Counted from the first letter of the stretch, positions 1 to 8,610 are shown. The stretch: DNA of 64,000 nucleotides from DATAPE01 sp034667525 (GCA_034667525.1 JAXDJO010000032.1:9322-73321), one strand, 5' to 3'. Notes: generated from the letters alone by a model not told the origin. Made by a program: numbers and translations.

Positions 1-2
1 GG

Positions 3-605
3 GGCGATGTCACCCTGCGATCCACCCTGCTGTTGATGGCCGTCGTCGGGACGATGGCGTTCAACTTTCGCGTGATGCTTCCGCTACTGGCCACCGGTGC
101 CTTCCATGGTGGTGCGGGACTGTACGGAACACTGTCTGTCGTTATGGGGGTGGGGACGCTGGCCGGCGCTCTGGTCTCTGCCAACCGGGCCCATCCCAGC
201 GCAAAGCTCCTCGCCGGCTCCGCCTTGGCCTTCGGGATCTTGATCGTGGCTGCCGGAGCCGCGCCCAGCGTCGCCACGGAGATAGCCGTATTGATACCTC
301 TCGGCGCTATCAGCATCATCTTCATGGCGACCTGCAACACGACGCTTCAGTTGGGCTCGGCGGACGCGATGCGAGGGCGGGTCATGGCCCTCTACTCCGT
401 CGTGTTCCTGGGAACGACCCCGATCGGGAGCCCGCTCATGGGCTGGATCGCACAAGTGTCGGGCCCGCGCATGTCGTTCTATGTGGCGGGCATCTCTACC
501 GTGCTCGGGGGGCTGGCAGCGCTGTGGGTGTTGCGGCGGCGGATCGTCCTGGGCAGGCTCGATGAGCCTCAGGCGGAAGAAGACGGAGCCGTACGCGCCG
601 CGTGA
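3..605 (+). CDS. MFS transporter, C-terminal part (5' end outside window)
   Basis: C-terminal half of a major facilitator superfamily exporter. The reading frame is open from base 3, so the gene starts upstream; the ATG at 33 is internal. About 200 residues remain, with roughly six hydrophobic helices, the MRGRVMALYS cytoplasmic-loop motif between helices and a charged C-terminal tail, as in EntS-like / MFS_3 drug or siderophore exporters. The substrate cannot be told from sequence. It faces the next gene tail to tail, with 31 bp between. Confidence 0.8.
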   Translation, partial: GDVTLRSTLLLMAVVGTMAFNFRVMLPLLATGAFHGGAGLYGTLSVVMGVGTLAGALVSANRAHPSAKLLAGSALAFGILIVAAGAAPSVATEIAVLIPLGAISIIFMATCNTTLQLGSADAMRGRVMALYSVVFLGTTPIGSPLMGWIAQVSGPRMSFYVAGISTVLGGLAALWVLRRRIVLGRLDEPQAEEDGAVRAA

Positions 606-636
606 GGCCGGTTCGCTCGAACGCCAGAGATGGACA

Positions 637-1149
637 CTAGTGATGGCCTCCCCCGCTGATGGCTATGTAGGTGATGGCGATAACCGCTCCCGTGAAGACG
701 GCCAGCTGCGGCTGATCCAGCCGCACGCTCGCACGCGACGGAAGCACACTTCTGCGCAGCACCATCACGATCGACACGACTAGCGCCACCTCGAATATCG
801 ACGCCACCACGTCGAGCAGTCCAAAGCTTTCTGGCGCCCACGGCGTGGGGCCCACCGGCAACCCTGTGATGCGCGTGATCAGCCAGAGCACCACCACAAC
901 TGCATTCGCGACGGCAGCCACGATAAGGATGGTTTTCGAGGGCCGGCGAAGTATCAAGACAGCCCAGACAAACTGCAACACTGCTGCGATCGCGAAGAAC
1001 GTCCCGTACAACCACCATTCCTGCAGGTGATCCTTGGTAACGGCGGCATGGATGGCACCGGCTCCCGCGGAAAACAGCGCGACGGCAACGAGGGCATCGT
1101 TCTGATCGAAGCCTGTCTGGGTCTCTGCTCGTGCTTGGCGATCCTGCAT
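637..1149 (-). CDS. Multi-pass membrane protein, unknown function
   Basis: 170 residues with about five hydrophobic segments: roughly residues 20-37, 45-66, 73-94, 108-130 and 147-163. The N-terminus is short and polar and the C-terminus ends in GGGHH. I do not recognise a family. The first segments carry a His (AIHAAVTKDH) and the last residues are His, which could suggest metal binding, but that is a guess. It precedes another small membrane protein on the same strand, separated by about 100 bp. Confidence 0.6.
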   Translation of the reverse strand: MQDRQARAETQTGFDQNDALVAVALFSAGAGAIHAAVTKDHLQEWWLYGTFFAIAAVLQFVWAVLILRRPSKTILIVAAVANAVVVVLWLITRITGLPVGPTPWAPESFGLLDVVASIFEVALVVSIVMVLRRSVLPSRASVRLDQPQLAVFTGAVIAITYIAISGGGHH

Positions 1150-1255
1150 CTGTCTAGGATGCCGCCTCCCGCCGGATAACGCACCGGCCCCGGGCCGACC
1201 CGCCGCGGGGAAGGGCCGGATCCCTGACTTCAGCCGCCGCCCGATCTCAAGCTCG

Positions 1256-1780
1256 TCAGCCGCCCGATCGCACAGCCTTCACTTGGACTGAGTCGATTAT
1301 TCGGGGAGAGAACGAGCGGTGGTAAGGATCGACGAATTCGGCGGCGATCGAGTGTCTCCCAGGACTAAGGACCACTCGAGCCTGGCCTGTTGTCTGCATC
1401 GCGCTCAGGTGGCCGTCGACGAGGATATGTATGTGACCTGCGTTCGGGGGTGGAGGTGACGCAAAGGTCTGGATGGTCGTGGGCACGAGTTGTGCCCCCT
1501 TCAATTGCAGCAGCACGGGGATGGGATGGCCGGCTGGGAGCACCTCATGATCGGTTGGCGAGATGACTTTGATGGTTACTCGGGGGGGCGGTTTGGGCGA
1601 GCCTGCGGAAAGGTAACCCGACAAGACGGTCAACGCGAGGATGAGAATGGCGATCCTGACGATCGGTGCTCCGACCCTTCGAACGAACAGGAGCACGGCT
1701 ACCGCCGCGAGCAATATCGACACCACCACGAGACCGGGGCCCGGCGGGATCGCGTCGAGGATGCCATCGGCGACTATCAA
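1256..1780 (-). CDS. Membrane-anchored protein with exported domain
   Basis: 174 residues. Two hydrophobic helices lie near the N-terminus (about 14-33 and 39-59), followed by an extracytoplasmic domain of about 110 residues. That domain contains a GHIHILVDG motif and a C-terminal beta-rich part, resembling DUF4399-type domains with HxHxxxDG. The family link is only by motif. Function unknown. The gene lies between two other membrane-protein genes on the same strand. Confidence 0.6.
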   Translation of the reverse strand: MIVADGILDAIPPGPGLVVVSILLAAVAVLLFVRRVGAPIVRIAILILALTVLSGYLSAGSPKPPPRVTIKVISPTDHEVLPAGHPIPVLLQLKGAQLVPTTIQTFASPPPPNAGHIHILVDGHLSAMQTTGQARVVLSPGRHSIAAEFVDPYHRSFSPRIIDSVQVKAVRSGG

Positions 1781-1873
1781 CGAACCTCCACCAAACGCGA
1801 AGACGCGTGGCGCAAAAGAGCTCTCCTTCCATCTCTCATGAGGCTCGCTGCCGGGGTATCTCCGATCGACTAT

Positions 1874-2638
1874 CTAGGATCGGAATAGGCGCGGCGCGTA
1901 TTCGCCGATGAGATAACCCACGCCGGCAGAGGCACCACCGATGAGTAGGACCTGAAGGCCACTCCGAAACAGAGCCAGCCGCGCAACGACGCCCTTCAAG
2001 ACGCCAAGCGAGAACAGTGCCACCGCCGTGGCGATGAGGGATATAGGCAGAGCCGTTGAGATCTTCCAGAAGAAGTAGGGCCACAGCGGGATGAAGGCAG
2101 CTATCAGATAGGAAGCTCCGACTACCGCTGCGTCCCCTCGCTCAGTCGTCGCTTCTCCGTAGCTGAGACCCAACTCCTTTTCGACCTTCGTTTTCAAAAG
2201 AGAACGCGGCGAGGTTGAGATGAGATCCGTGACCACACTCGCGCTGTCTTCAGAAAGACCCTCTTCGAGCAAGAGGATGCGGAGCTCTTCCTTTTCGATC
2301 TCCGGTTGACTCCGTACTTCCGCCTCTTCGGTTGCGATCTCGCTCTGAAACAATTGATTCTCGGCTTGGGCCGACAGGTAGGCCCCCGTCCCCATGGCCA
2401 ACGCCCCCGCCGCTGCTTCGGCGAGACCGCCGACGATCACAGTGCTGGCGGTCACCGCCGCTCCTGCAAGCCCCGTAACAACGGCTAGGGGCACTAGCAA
2501 CCCATCCTGGAAGCCCAGCACGAACTCCCGGACGCGGGAGAGGCGCGCGATCCTGCCGCGTTCGCCCAGGACATGCCGGCGCAGCTCCTCAGGATCGTCC
2601 GCCTGGGGATGGTCCAGCTCTTTGGGGGTGGAGGACAT
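1874..2638 (-). CDS. VIT1/CCC1 family Fe2+/Mn2+ transporter-like protein
   Basis: 254 residues matching the VIT1/CCC1 family, which moves iron or manganese across membranes. An N-terminal amphipathic region is followed by the family signature FVLGFQDGLLVPLAVVTGL (helix 1), a second helix with GALAMGTGAYLSAQAE, a long acidic cytoplasmic segment with Glu-rich metal-binding helices (about 105-160) and three C-terminal helices. The start ATG at 2638 has an AGAGGTGA ribosome site just upstream. The divergent gene begins 102 bp away, so the gap holds two promoters. Confidence 0.88.
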   Translation of the reverse strand: MSSTPKELDHPQADDPEELRRHVLGERGRIARLSRVREFVLGFQDGLLVPLAVVTGLAGAAVTASTVIVGGLAEAAAGALAMGTGAYLSAQAENQLFQSEIATEEAEVRSQPEIEKEELRILLLEEGLSEDSASVVTDLISTSPRSLLKTKVEKELGLSYGEATTERGDAAVVGASYLIAAFIPLWPYFFWKISTALPISLIATAVALFSLGVLKGVVARLALFRSGLQVLLIGGASAGVGYLIGEYAPRLFRS

Positions 2639-2740
2639 GTGTCACCTCTGTCTGTGGATCGGTCACCTCGGCTGCTTCAGGTCGCCGACGCGCCGGGAAC
2701 AGCCACACTAAGGGTTCCTCGAGCGTGAGACCATCGCGGT

Positions 2741-3139
2741 ATGAGCCATCTTCCCGTTAACGAACCGCTAGAGATCGATATTCAGGAACCACCAGGTTCC
2801 TTGGAGGCATTGGCGGGGGCCGACGCCGCCGAGGTGGCAGCACGGTTCCCCGAATGCCTGACAGCGTGGGCAAGTCTCGGTGAATCCGCTCTGGCAGCGG
2901 GTCACAACGTAGAGGCCTACGCGTACTTTCGAGTTGGTTATCACCGGGGACTGGATCGCATCAGAAGGGCTGGCTGGCGGGGATCGGGAAGGGTCCCGTG
3001 GAAACAGGAGTCCAACCGCGGATTTCTCAGATCTCTGCGCGGCCTCGCGGCAGCCGCAGATGCGATCGGGGAAGAGGATGAGGCCATCCGGTGCAGTGAA
3101 TTCCTGCGCGCGATAGCTCCCGACGCGCCCCCGGGCTAG
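2741..3139 (+). CDS. DUF3151 family protein
   Basis: 132 residues. The conserved central block (FPECLTAWASLGE, AYAYFRVGYHRGLD, W-RG-GRVPW) is the signature of DUF3151, a soluble family of unknown function that I know essentially only from actinobacteria. The protein looks all-alpha and TPR-like. Its last 4 bp overlap the convergent CysE-like gene. No partner or substrate can be inferred from this context. Confidence 0.8.
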   Translation: MSHLPVNEPLEIDIQEPPGSLEALAGADAAEVAARFPECLTAWASLGESALAAGHNVEAYAYFRVGYHRGLDRIRRAGWRGSGRVPWKQESNRGFLRSLRGLAAAADAIGEEDEAIRCSEFLRAIAPDAPPG

Positions 3140-3780
3140 ACCTCCTCGAAACCTTCGGGCGACGCGCTTTCGGAAAGCTCTTTCTTGAGCTCTGCCAGCT
3201 CCGCTTCTAGCCGTTCCACTCTCTGTTGGAGATCTCTGGCGTCCCGGCCGGAAGTGAATGCCTGCCCGTCGGGAAGATCTCGCGACAGGACAGCATTCGC
3301 ACCCACGTAACAGCCCTTCCCCACTTCAACGGGGCCCAGAACTTTGGCCCCGACCATGAGCATGGTGTCGTCACCGATCACCGGAAAGCCGTCGGTGAAG
3401 GTGGCGTCGAAGAACGCCCTCCCCGCGCCACCAAGAGTCACCTCGTGAAGGATCGTGACGTTAGCTCCGATACGAACCCCGCGCCCGATGACCAACCCGC
3501 TCGTGTGCGTTACGCGGAGCCCCGGACCGATCTCCGCCCCCGGGTGGATATCGGCTCCCGTCAGGAACAGGTTCACGCGCCACACCAGTTCTGCAACGGT
3601 GTGCCAGCCTGCGCCCCACAGCCGGTGCGAGAACCTGTACAGAACCAGGGCTAGCGGGCCGGGGCGAGTCAGCACCCTGCCGATGACCTTACCGATCGTC
3701 GGTCTGCCCTCATGCGTTCCGTGAACGGAGAACAGCTTGGCGATATCGCCGCGAAGGCCCTGGGGAAGAGGTTCGGTCAT
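3136..3780 (-). CDS. CysE-like serine acetyltransferase / hexapeptide acyltransferase
   Basis: 214 residues. An N-terminal helical part is followed by left-handed beta-helix repeats (about 75-175) with DIHPGAEIGPGLRVTH and GANVTILHEVTLGG, the pattern of serine O-acetyltransferases, which make O-acetylserine for cysteine synthesis. The tail (about 185-205) is a charged coiled coil, RVERLEAELAELKKELSE, not typical of CysE. An RBS-like CysE paralog with another acceptor is possible. It is convergent with the DUF3151 gene, and tRNA-Glu lies divergently 42 bp upstream. Confidence 0.72.
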   Translation of the reverse strand: MTEPLPQGLRGDIAKLFSVHGTHEGRPTIGKVIGRVLTRPGPLALVLYRFSHRLWGAGWHTVAELVWRVNLFLTGADIHPGAEIGPGLRVTHTSGLVIGRGVRIGANVTILHEVTLGGAGRAFFDATFTDGFPVIGDDTMLMVGAKVLGPVEVGKGCYVGANAVLSRDLPDGQAFTSGRDARDLQQRVERLEAELAELKKELSESASPEGFEEV

Positions 3781-3822
3781 GATCCATACTCTGTACTCGC
3801 GAGGTGCGAGGTTGGCAAGTCG

Positions 3823-3896
3823 GGCCCCATCGTCTAGCCAGGTCAGGACACCGCCCTTTCAAGGCGGCAGCACGGGTTCGAATCCCGTTGGGGCCA
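3823..3896 (+). tRNA. tRNA-Glu (TTC)
   Basis: The cloverleaf folds fully: acceptor stem GGCCCCA (3823-3829) pairs with TGGGGCC (3889-3895), the anticodon arm is CCGCC-CTTTCAA-GGCGG, giving anticodon TTC, and the T arm is ACGGG-TTCGAAT-CCCGT. The discriminator is A and CCA is not encoded. It is the left boundary of an accessory block; the matching Asp and Phe tRNAs lie 4.5 kb further on. Confidence 0.95.
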
Positions 3897-3904
3897 CCGA
3901 CACA

Positions 3905-4920
3905 TTGCTTGGCACCGGTTATGTGGGGCGGCGCTCACCCACCAGTAGGTGAGTCCCGCAATCAGCAGGGCGAGTACGACAAAGAGCGCGAACTCATACC
4001 ACTGAAAGGTCCAGAAACGGCTTGCCGGCTGGAAGGCCACCGCCTCGTGCAGGTCAAGCTTGTCCGCGCAGTTCTTAACCGCGTGGGCAAACTGCTTGGG
4101 ATTGGGGTTCAGTGGGGCACCGATCTTGACACCCGCGCATCTCAGGTTGTTGATGATGACCGTGGTGGGTTCCCGGTGACCCCGATCCGCATCCCTCCGT
4201 TGGCGCTGATCACGTGACCACCGCGCGCGATCAGCTGAAGGTACCGCTCTCGAGTTCGCGGGCCACGAGTGGCGCCCCCCAGAAGATGCCGGCCGCTGCA
4301 GGGGCGGCCATAACGAGCATGGTGAGCGCGATCCGCAGAAAACGATCGATCGAGGGAATCTCGGGGCCCGAACCGAAGCAGTTGCGCTGAGCGCGCTGTC
4401 CTCCGGACATCGAGCCTGCCTTCTGAGTCGGATCGAGACTGAGCCGTTCGATCCGTCGCGTCGCCAGCGCCGCGTCCCAACCAGGGTTGAGCCGCGCCCC
4501 GAAGCGGAGTGTTCGGCGACCGAGAGCCCTCCGTAGATCGGCGTTTCTTGCGCCACGAAACCGATCCGGCCGGCTGCGCCGCATCCTCGGCGGGGACGAC
4601 TGCCGAGCACCGCGATAGTGCCCGTGGTCGGCGCGAGCAGGCCGACGGCGAGATGAAGAAGCGTGCTCTTGCCGGCGCCGTTGGGGCCCACGGGCCCGAT
4701 GACGCGGCCCTGGGGCATCTCAAGGGTGCAGTCGGTCAGCGCCCACCGCCGTCCGCAGCGCTTGCCCAGCCCGGGGGTTGATGGCCAGGGTGGGCGACCA
4801 CGTCCTTGACGGTAGGGAGCTGATCGACCTTCTGCAGCATCCCGAGGCGCAGCGCCCGGCGGACCTGATCCACGATCTGCCTTGATTCCCAGGGCTTCCC
4901 AAGTGAGCACGCAGACGATC
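3905..4920 (-). pseudogene. Eroded GntR regulator / ABC ATPase / ABC-2 permease operon
   Basis: Three genes collapsed into one scar, read on the minus strand. About 4920-4795 encodes part of a YtrA-type GntR winged helix (RQIVDQVRRALRLG, QLPTVKDVV, then LAINP one frame over). About 4770-4520 encodes an ABC ATPase with Walker A GPNGAGKSTLL and RIGFVAQETPIYGGLSVAEH. About 4510-4410 continues it in another frame to the signature MSGGQRAQ. It then jumps, with Walker B lost, into permease fragments: GIFWGAPLVARELESGTF near 4250 and a C-terminal end with YQPASR-like and FQWYEFALF segments (about 4150-3920). Frameshifts and internal deletions make it non-functional. The scar abuts the 3' end of tRNA-Glu. 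Confidence 0.85.
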
Positions 4921-4984
4921 ACCAGCAAGATGCGGTCTCATCGATACATCGATCCGACGACCCGAAAGGAGGTGAATCAATTCC

Positions 4985-5176
4985 GTGCCAATGAGCCTAA
5001 GAAAAGCAGCGATCGCACTCTCGGTTGCGGCAAGCGCGGCGGTAGGCGGGCTCGGCCTCACGCATGCGATGGCGGCAACGAAAGCAACTCCATCACCACC
5101 TCGATCTAGGAGCAGCACGTCGAGCACGCACAAGTGCCCGAATGACACTACGAGCAAGACCAGTACAAGCGCGTAG
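4985..5176 (+). CDS. Small secreted peptide with signal sequence
   Basis: 63 residues from GTG 4985; an in-frame ATG lies at 4991. A near-perfect Shine-Dalgarno AAAGGAGGTGA occupies 4965-4975. The N-terminus is a classic Sec signal peptide: basic start (SLRK), Ala-rich core about residues 8-24 and a THAMA-A cleavage site near 30. The mature part is only about 33 residues, rich in Ser, Thr and Lys, with a single Cys. I recognise no family. A GC-rich hairpin follows at 5205-5225. The strong ribosome site and signal peptide are what make this more than a chance ORF. Confidence 0.55.
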   Translation: MPMSLRKAAIALSVAASAAVGGLGLTHAMAATKATPSPPRSRSSTSSTHKCPNDTTSKTSTSA

Positions 5177-5204
5177 AAGCGAGAACGCTCGCCGGGGAGG
5201 GAGA

Positions 5205-5225
5205 GGGCCAGAAAGAACCTGGCCC
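5205..5225 (+). terminator. GC-rich hairpin after small secreted peptide gene
   Basis: Perfect 7-bp stem GGGCCAG / CTGGCCC with a 7-nt loop, 29 bp after the stop codon at 5176 and before the next ribosome site at 5290. There is no T tract, so it may be a weak terminator or an mRNA-processing or stability element. Confidence 0.45.
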
Positions 5226-5301
5226 CCCTCCTGAGCGAGGAAACACATAAGGGACCGACGATCCGGAGCCCGGATACTTCCCACTCACCAGGAGGAATGA
5301 A

Positions 5302-5764
5302 ATGAACAGCGATCGACCAACGAACCATAGAGCAGCATCCGATGGATTTCTCAAGCATCCCAGAAACAAAGTCATCGCCTTATTGGACGATGTCGATTCC
5401 GTGGGGCGAGCGATCTCCGACTTGGTTCGTGCCGGCTTCGAAAAGGAAGGCATCAATGTGTTGTCGGGGGCCCAGGGAGTGGTGCGGCTCGACATCGATG
5501 GACGCCACCACGGTTTGAGAGCGCGCCTGTACAGGTTGGGTGGAAGGATTGAGCGACATCCGCGAATGGCTGGAGCGACACAGCCGTCATATGACCCGGG
5601 GTGGCTTTGGGGTTGCCGTGTCGGCGGATAGGAACCGGAAAGCGGAGGCAGCAAGCATCCTTCAGCTGCACGGCGCGCACGATGGCGCATTCTTTGGCGC
5701 GGCATATTGGGAACGGCTGGACATGGCGGGCCCCGGCACCAAAACCTCGCGGATCCTTGCGTAG
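5302..5764 (+). pseudogene. Conserved stress-type protein gene with +1 frameshift
   Basis: The ATG at 5302 follows AGGAGG (5290-5295) at ideal spacing. Residues 1-79 (KVIALLDDVDSVGRAISDLVRAGF, then LDIDGRHHGLRARLYRL) are in one frame. The rest (VEGLSDIREWLERHSRHM, GGFGVAVSADRN, AASILQLHGAHDGAFFG) is in another frame from about 5540 to 5764. Removing one G from GGG at 5538-5540 joins them into a protein of about 153 residues. It resembles a small conserved actinobacterial family of unknown function with a GRHHGLR-type core. Either the gene is broken or the base is a sequencing error. Confidence 0.75.
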
Positions 5765-5883
5765 CTCCTCGAGAGGTTTCCGTGGGCCGTTCGGCTGCGT
5801 ACTATCTTCGGCGAGCGTCGGACCTAGCCGACGGATCGTCTCATGGCAACGGGGCGGGATAGAGCAGGGAGGGTGGCAAGTTA

Positions 5884-6396
5884 ATGGCGATCGACAGAAG
5901 CGAACCTTCGACCACAGCCCCCGAACGCGCCATGCTCGACGGTTGGCTGGATTACCATCGCGCCACCCTCGAGATGAAGTGTGAAGGGTTAACCGCCGAC
6001 CAGCTCCGAGATCGATCCGTGCCCCCGTCTTCCCTGTCCCTCCTGGGCCTGGTCCGGCATCTGGCTGAGGTCGAGCGTTATTGGTTCCGCAATATCTTCC
6101 GGGGCGAGCCGGCAGCGCCGCACTTCTACACAGATGAGAAGCCTAATGATGACTTCGACGATCTCGAAAGCGTCGAACCAGAGCAGGCCTTTGCGACTTG
6201 GCGCGCGGAATGCGAACGCGCGAGGGAGATCTGTACCGAGGCTTCCCTGGACGACATCTCGAACGAGAAAAACCAACGAACAGGCGAAAGCTTCTCGCTG
6301 CGCTGGATCGTCACTCACATGATCGAGGAATATGCGCGCCACAACGGGCATGCCGACCTCATCCGTGAGGCAATCGACGGCAGCACTGGAGACTGA
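5884..6396 (+). CDS. DinB / DUF664 family protein
   Basis: 170 residues of the DinB-like four-helix fold (DUF664). The three expected metal-ligand positions are visible: H in LGLVRHLAEVERYW and two in THMIEEYARHNGHADLIRE. Actinobacterial members include mycothiol-dependent thiol transferases and maleylpyruvate isomerases, but the substrate here is unknown. An AGGGAGGGTGG ribosome site precedes the ATG. The gene sits in the accessory block between tRNA-Glu and tRNA-Asp. Confidence 0.85.
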   Translation: MAIDRSEPSTTAPERAMLDGWLDYHRATLEMKCEGLTADQLRDRSVPPSSLSLLGLVRHLAEVERYWFRNIFRGEPAAPHFYTDEKPNDDFDDLESVEPEQAFATWRAECERAREICTEASLDDISNEKNQRTGESFSLRWIVTHMIEEYARHNGHADLIREAIDGSTGD

Positions 6397-6447
6397 TTGA
6401 CTGCAAGACCCTGAGTCGCCGGAGGTTGTGCACTTAGGGTTTACAGG

Positions 6448-8313
6448 GTGAAACGTAAGATCTTGATTGCCCTCGGTGTAGTGGTTGGATTGCTGGTCGT
6501 CCTGACCATCTACGTGATCACGACGGTGGGCCCCCAGATCTCACAGGCTCGATCGATCCTGTCCGTTGATGTAACAAAGCTCGATTCCACAGACATCTCC
6601 AGGGCGGAGCAACATCTCCAGTCCGCCCACAACGTTCTTCACGGGGTGCCGGCCAGCATCCTCGGAGCAGTGCCCATAGAGAGACAGAACCTCAACGCCG
6701 TTCGGGTAGGGGTAGATGAGACTTTGCCCTTGCTCTCCTCCGCGCGCGCCTTGCGAGAGCGACTCAGTCTCCTTCAGCGAACCGGAGTGGTTCACGCGGG
6801 CCGTGTGTCTCTCTCCGCGATCCGAGGACTACACGGTCTTTTGGCAAGGACGGAAAGTTCCGTCACTTCCCTTGTTGACACACTTCGCCGCGACAGGAGC
6901 GGTTGGCTGGTGCCGACCGTCTGGAATGGTCTGAACGAGATCCTGTACCGAGCGAAGCAGCTTCACACCACCACTGCGAACGGCACAGACCTTGCAGGAG
7001 TGGCAGCAAACATGCTGGGAGCAACCGGACCGCGCAGGTACCTCGTCCTTCTGGTCAATAACGCCGAGATCCGGCCCAGCGGAGGGATCGTCTCCGGGAT
7101 CGGCCTTCTCACCATCAACAACGGACGCTTCAAGTTGGGGGCCTTCCACTACTACACCGACCTCGCCACCCCCCCTTACCAGCGGGTTGCAGCGCCCGCC
7201 GATTTCAAGCGGCGATACGGCCGGTTCAAGGCTGATACCACCCGATGGGTGAACGTAACGTTGTCTCCGGACACGCAGGAAGTAGCAACCGTTGCATCCA
7301 GGCTGTACAAGGTCACCGCGGGGAAAGCCACGGACGGAGCCATCATCGTCGATCCCAGGGGGATCGCGTCCTTGCTTCCTCCCACCACACGGGTGCGAGT
7401 ACCGGGTACGCACACGACGCTGACTCCCGGCGACCTGCCCAAGTACGTCTATTCCAAGGCCTACGCGCAGTTGGGGGGTGGGACCTCCGTGCGGCACGGC
7501 GCGCTCATCGCGCTTGGCCAAGCAGCGTTCAAGAGTCTGCTATCCACCAGCTTCGGCAGCAAGAAAGAGCTTGCCGCTGCGGCATCTTCGGTGGCGGGCG
7601 GCCACGTCCGGTTCGTTTCATTCCAACCCCGGGAAGAGGAGGCTCTGCGCCGTGCAGGTGTCACCGGGGCATTGCGTTCGAGCACGGGGGATCGGCTGTT
7701 CATCACGCAGACCAACTTCAACGGCACCAAGCTCGACTTCTGGACCCACCAGACGGTAGGGCACACCTGCGATGTCAGAGGCGATGGTTCTGCGCTGTGT
7801 CAGACGACGCTTACGCTCAAGAATCAGGTCCCGCCCGGGCTCACGACCTACGTCGCAGGCGACCATCCCTACGGTCAGTTGCGGAACCTGATCGATCTCT
7901 ACGTCCCTGCAGACGCGGTTCTTGAACGGGTGCTGTTGGATGGGAATGCCGCCTCCTTTTCCAAGCAACTGGAGAGCGGCTTGATCTCGGTGGGCGTCTT
8001 GGTGCGGGTGCTCCCTGGCGGAACAAGCAAGATCCTCGTCGACTACTCGTTGCCCCCTTCACAAGCTGGATACTCGCTGGCGATCACGCCTCAACCGATG
8101 ACCCACGACTTGAGCCTCAACCTTGCCCTGCAGATCCCTTCGGGCTGGACGGTTTCCGCCACGGGCTCGAATGGCAAGCTCAGCGGACGCGTCTACCAAG
8201 AGTCCAAGGACGTGCGCCAGCCAGAGGTGCTGCTGGTACGGCCTCGTCCGGTGCGCGGGATCTCTGCGCTGTGGCAGAGGCTCGTGACCTTCTGGCACAG
8301 TCCGATCTTCTAG
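6448..8313 (+). CDS. DUF4012 family cell-surface protein
   Basis: 621 residues. A single N-terminal transmembrane helix (about 5-27) anchors a large extracytoplasmic region. The centre carries the DUF4012 hallmark: LLVNNAEIRPSGG, then GGRF-like and FHYYTDL. Members are often found near exopolysaccharide or cell-wall genes, and function is unproven. The GTG start lies 7 nt after a TAGGGT hexamer that could be a -10 element, so the mRNA may have almost no leader. It is the last gene of the accessory block. Confidence 0.8.
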   Translation: MKRKILIALGVVVGLLVVLTIYVITTVGPQISQARSILSVDVTKLDSTDISRAEQHLQSAHNVLHGVPASILGAVPIERQNLNAVRVGVDETLPLLSSARALRERLSLLQRTGVVHAGRVSLSAIRGLHGLLARTESSVTSLVDTLRRDRSGWLVPTVWNGLNEILYRAKQLHTTTANGTDLAGVAANMLGATGPRRYLVLLVNNAEIRPSGGIVSGIGLLTINNGRFKLGAFHYYTDLATPPYQRVAAPADFKRRYGRFKADTTRWVNVTLSPDTQEVATVASRLYKVTAGKATDGAIIVDPRGIASLLPPTTRVRVPGTHTTLTPGDLPKYVYSKAYAQLGGGTSVRHGALIALGQAAFKSLLSTSFGSKKELAAAASSVAGGHVRFVSFQPREEEALRRAGVTGALRSSTGDRLFITQTNFNGTKLDFWTHQTVGHTCDVRGDGSALCQTTLTLKNQVPPGLTTYVAGDHPYGQLRNLIDLYVPADAVLERVLLDGNAASFSKQLESGLISVGVLVRVLPGGTSKILVDYSLPPSQAGYSLAITPQPMTHDLSLNLALQIPSGWTVSATGSNGKLSGRVYQESKDVRQPEVLLVRPRPVRGISALWQRLVTFWHSPIF

Positions 8314-8362
8314 AGAGGACGGCCGTTCCGGCTCTCGGTTGGGATAGCCTCTGACCTCGTCG

Positions 8363-8437
8363 GCCCCAGTGGAGCAGTTCGGAGTGCTCGTCACCCTGTC
8401 AAGGTGAAGGTCGCCGGTTCAAGTCCGGTCTGGGGCG
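8363..8437 (+). tRNA. tRNA-Asp (GTC)
   Basis: Acceptor GCCCCAG (8363-8369) pairs with CTGGGGC (8430-8436), discriminator G. The anticodon arm is TCACC-CTGTCAA-GGTGA, anticodon GTC. The T arm is GCCGG-TTCAAGT-CCGGT with one G-T pair. CCA is not encoded. tRNA-Phe follows 44 bp on, as expected for the actinobacterial Glu-Asp-Phe set. Confidence 0.95.
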
Positions 8438-8481
8438 CTAGGTGAAGCTCTCCCGGGAGATAGCTACCGGGAGCATGGATC

Positions 8482-8554
8482 GGCGAGGTAGCTCAGTTGG
8501 CAGAGCACGCGACTGAAAATCGCGGTGTCGGCAGTTCGATTCTGCCCCTCGCCA
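8482..8554 (+). tRNA. tRNA-Phe (GAA)
   Basis: Acceptor GGCGAGG (8482-8488) pairs with CCTCGCC (8547-8553), discriminator A. The anticodon arm is CGCGA-CTGAAAA-TCGCG, anticodon GAA. The T arm is GGCAG-TTCGATT-CTGCC. CCA is not encoded. Confidence 0.95.
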
Positions 8555-8610
8555 CTAAGGGGACGAGACGCTCCCGCCGGCGGGGAGTCTGCCGGTATCT
8601 CGGGGCGAAT

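Noticed and set aside
4720..5358. 212-aa minus-strand ORF
   Set aside because: It mixes frames of the GntR scar with the antisense of the small secreted peptide and the next gene; no domain and no ribosome site.
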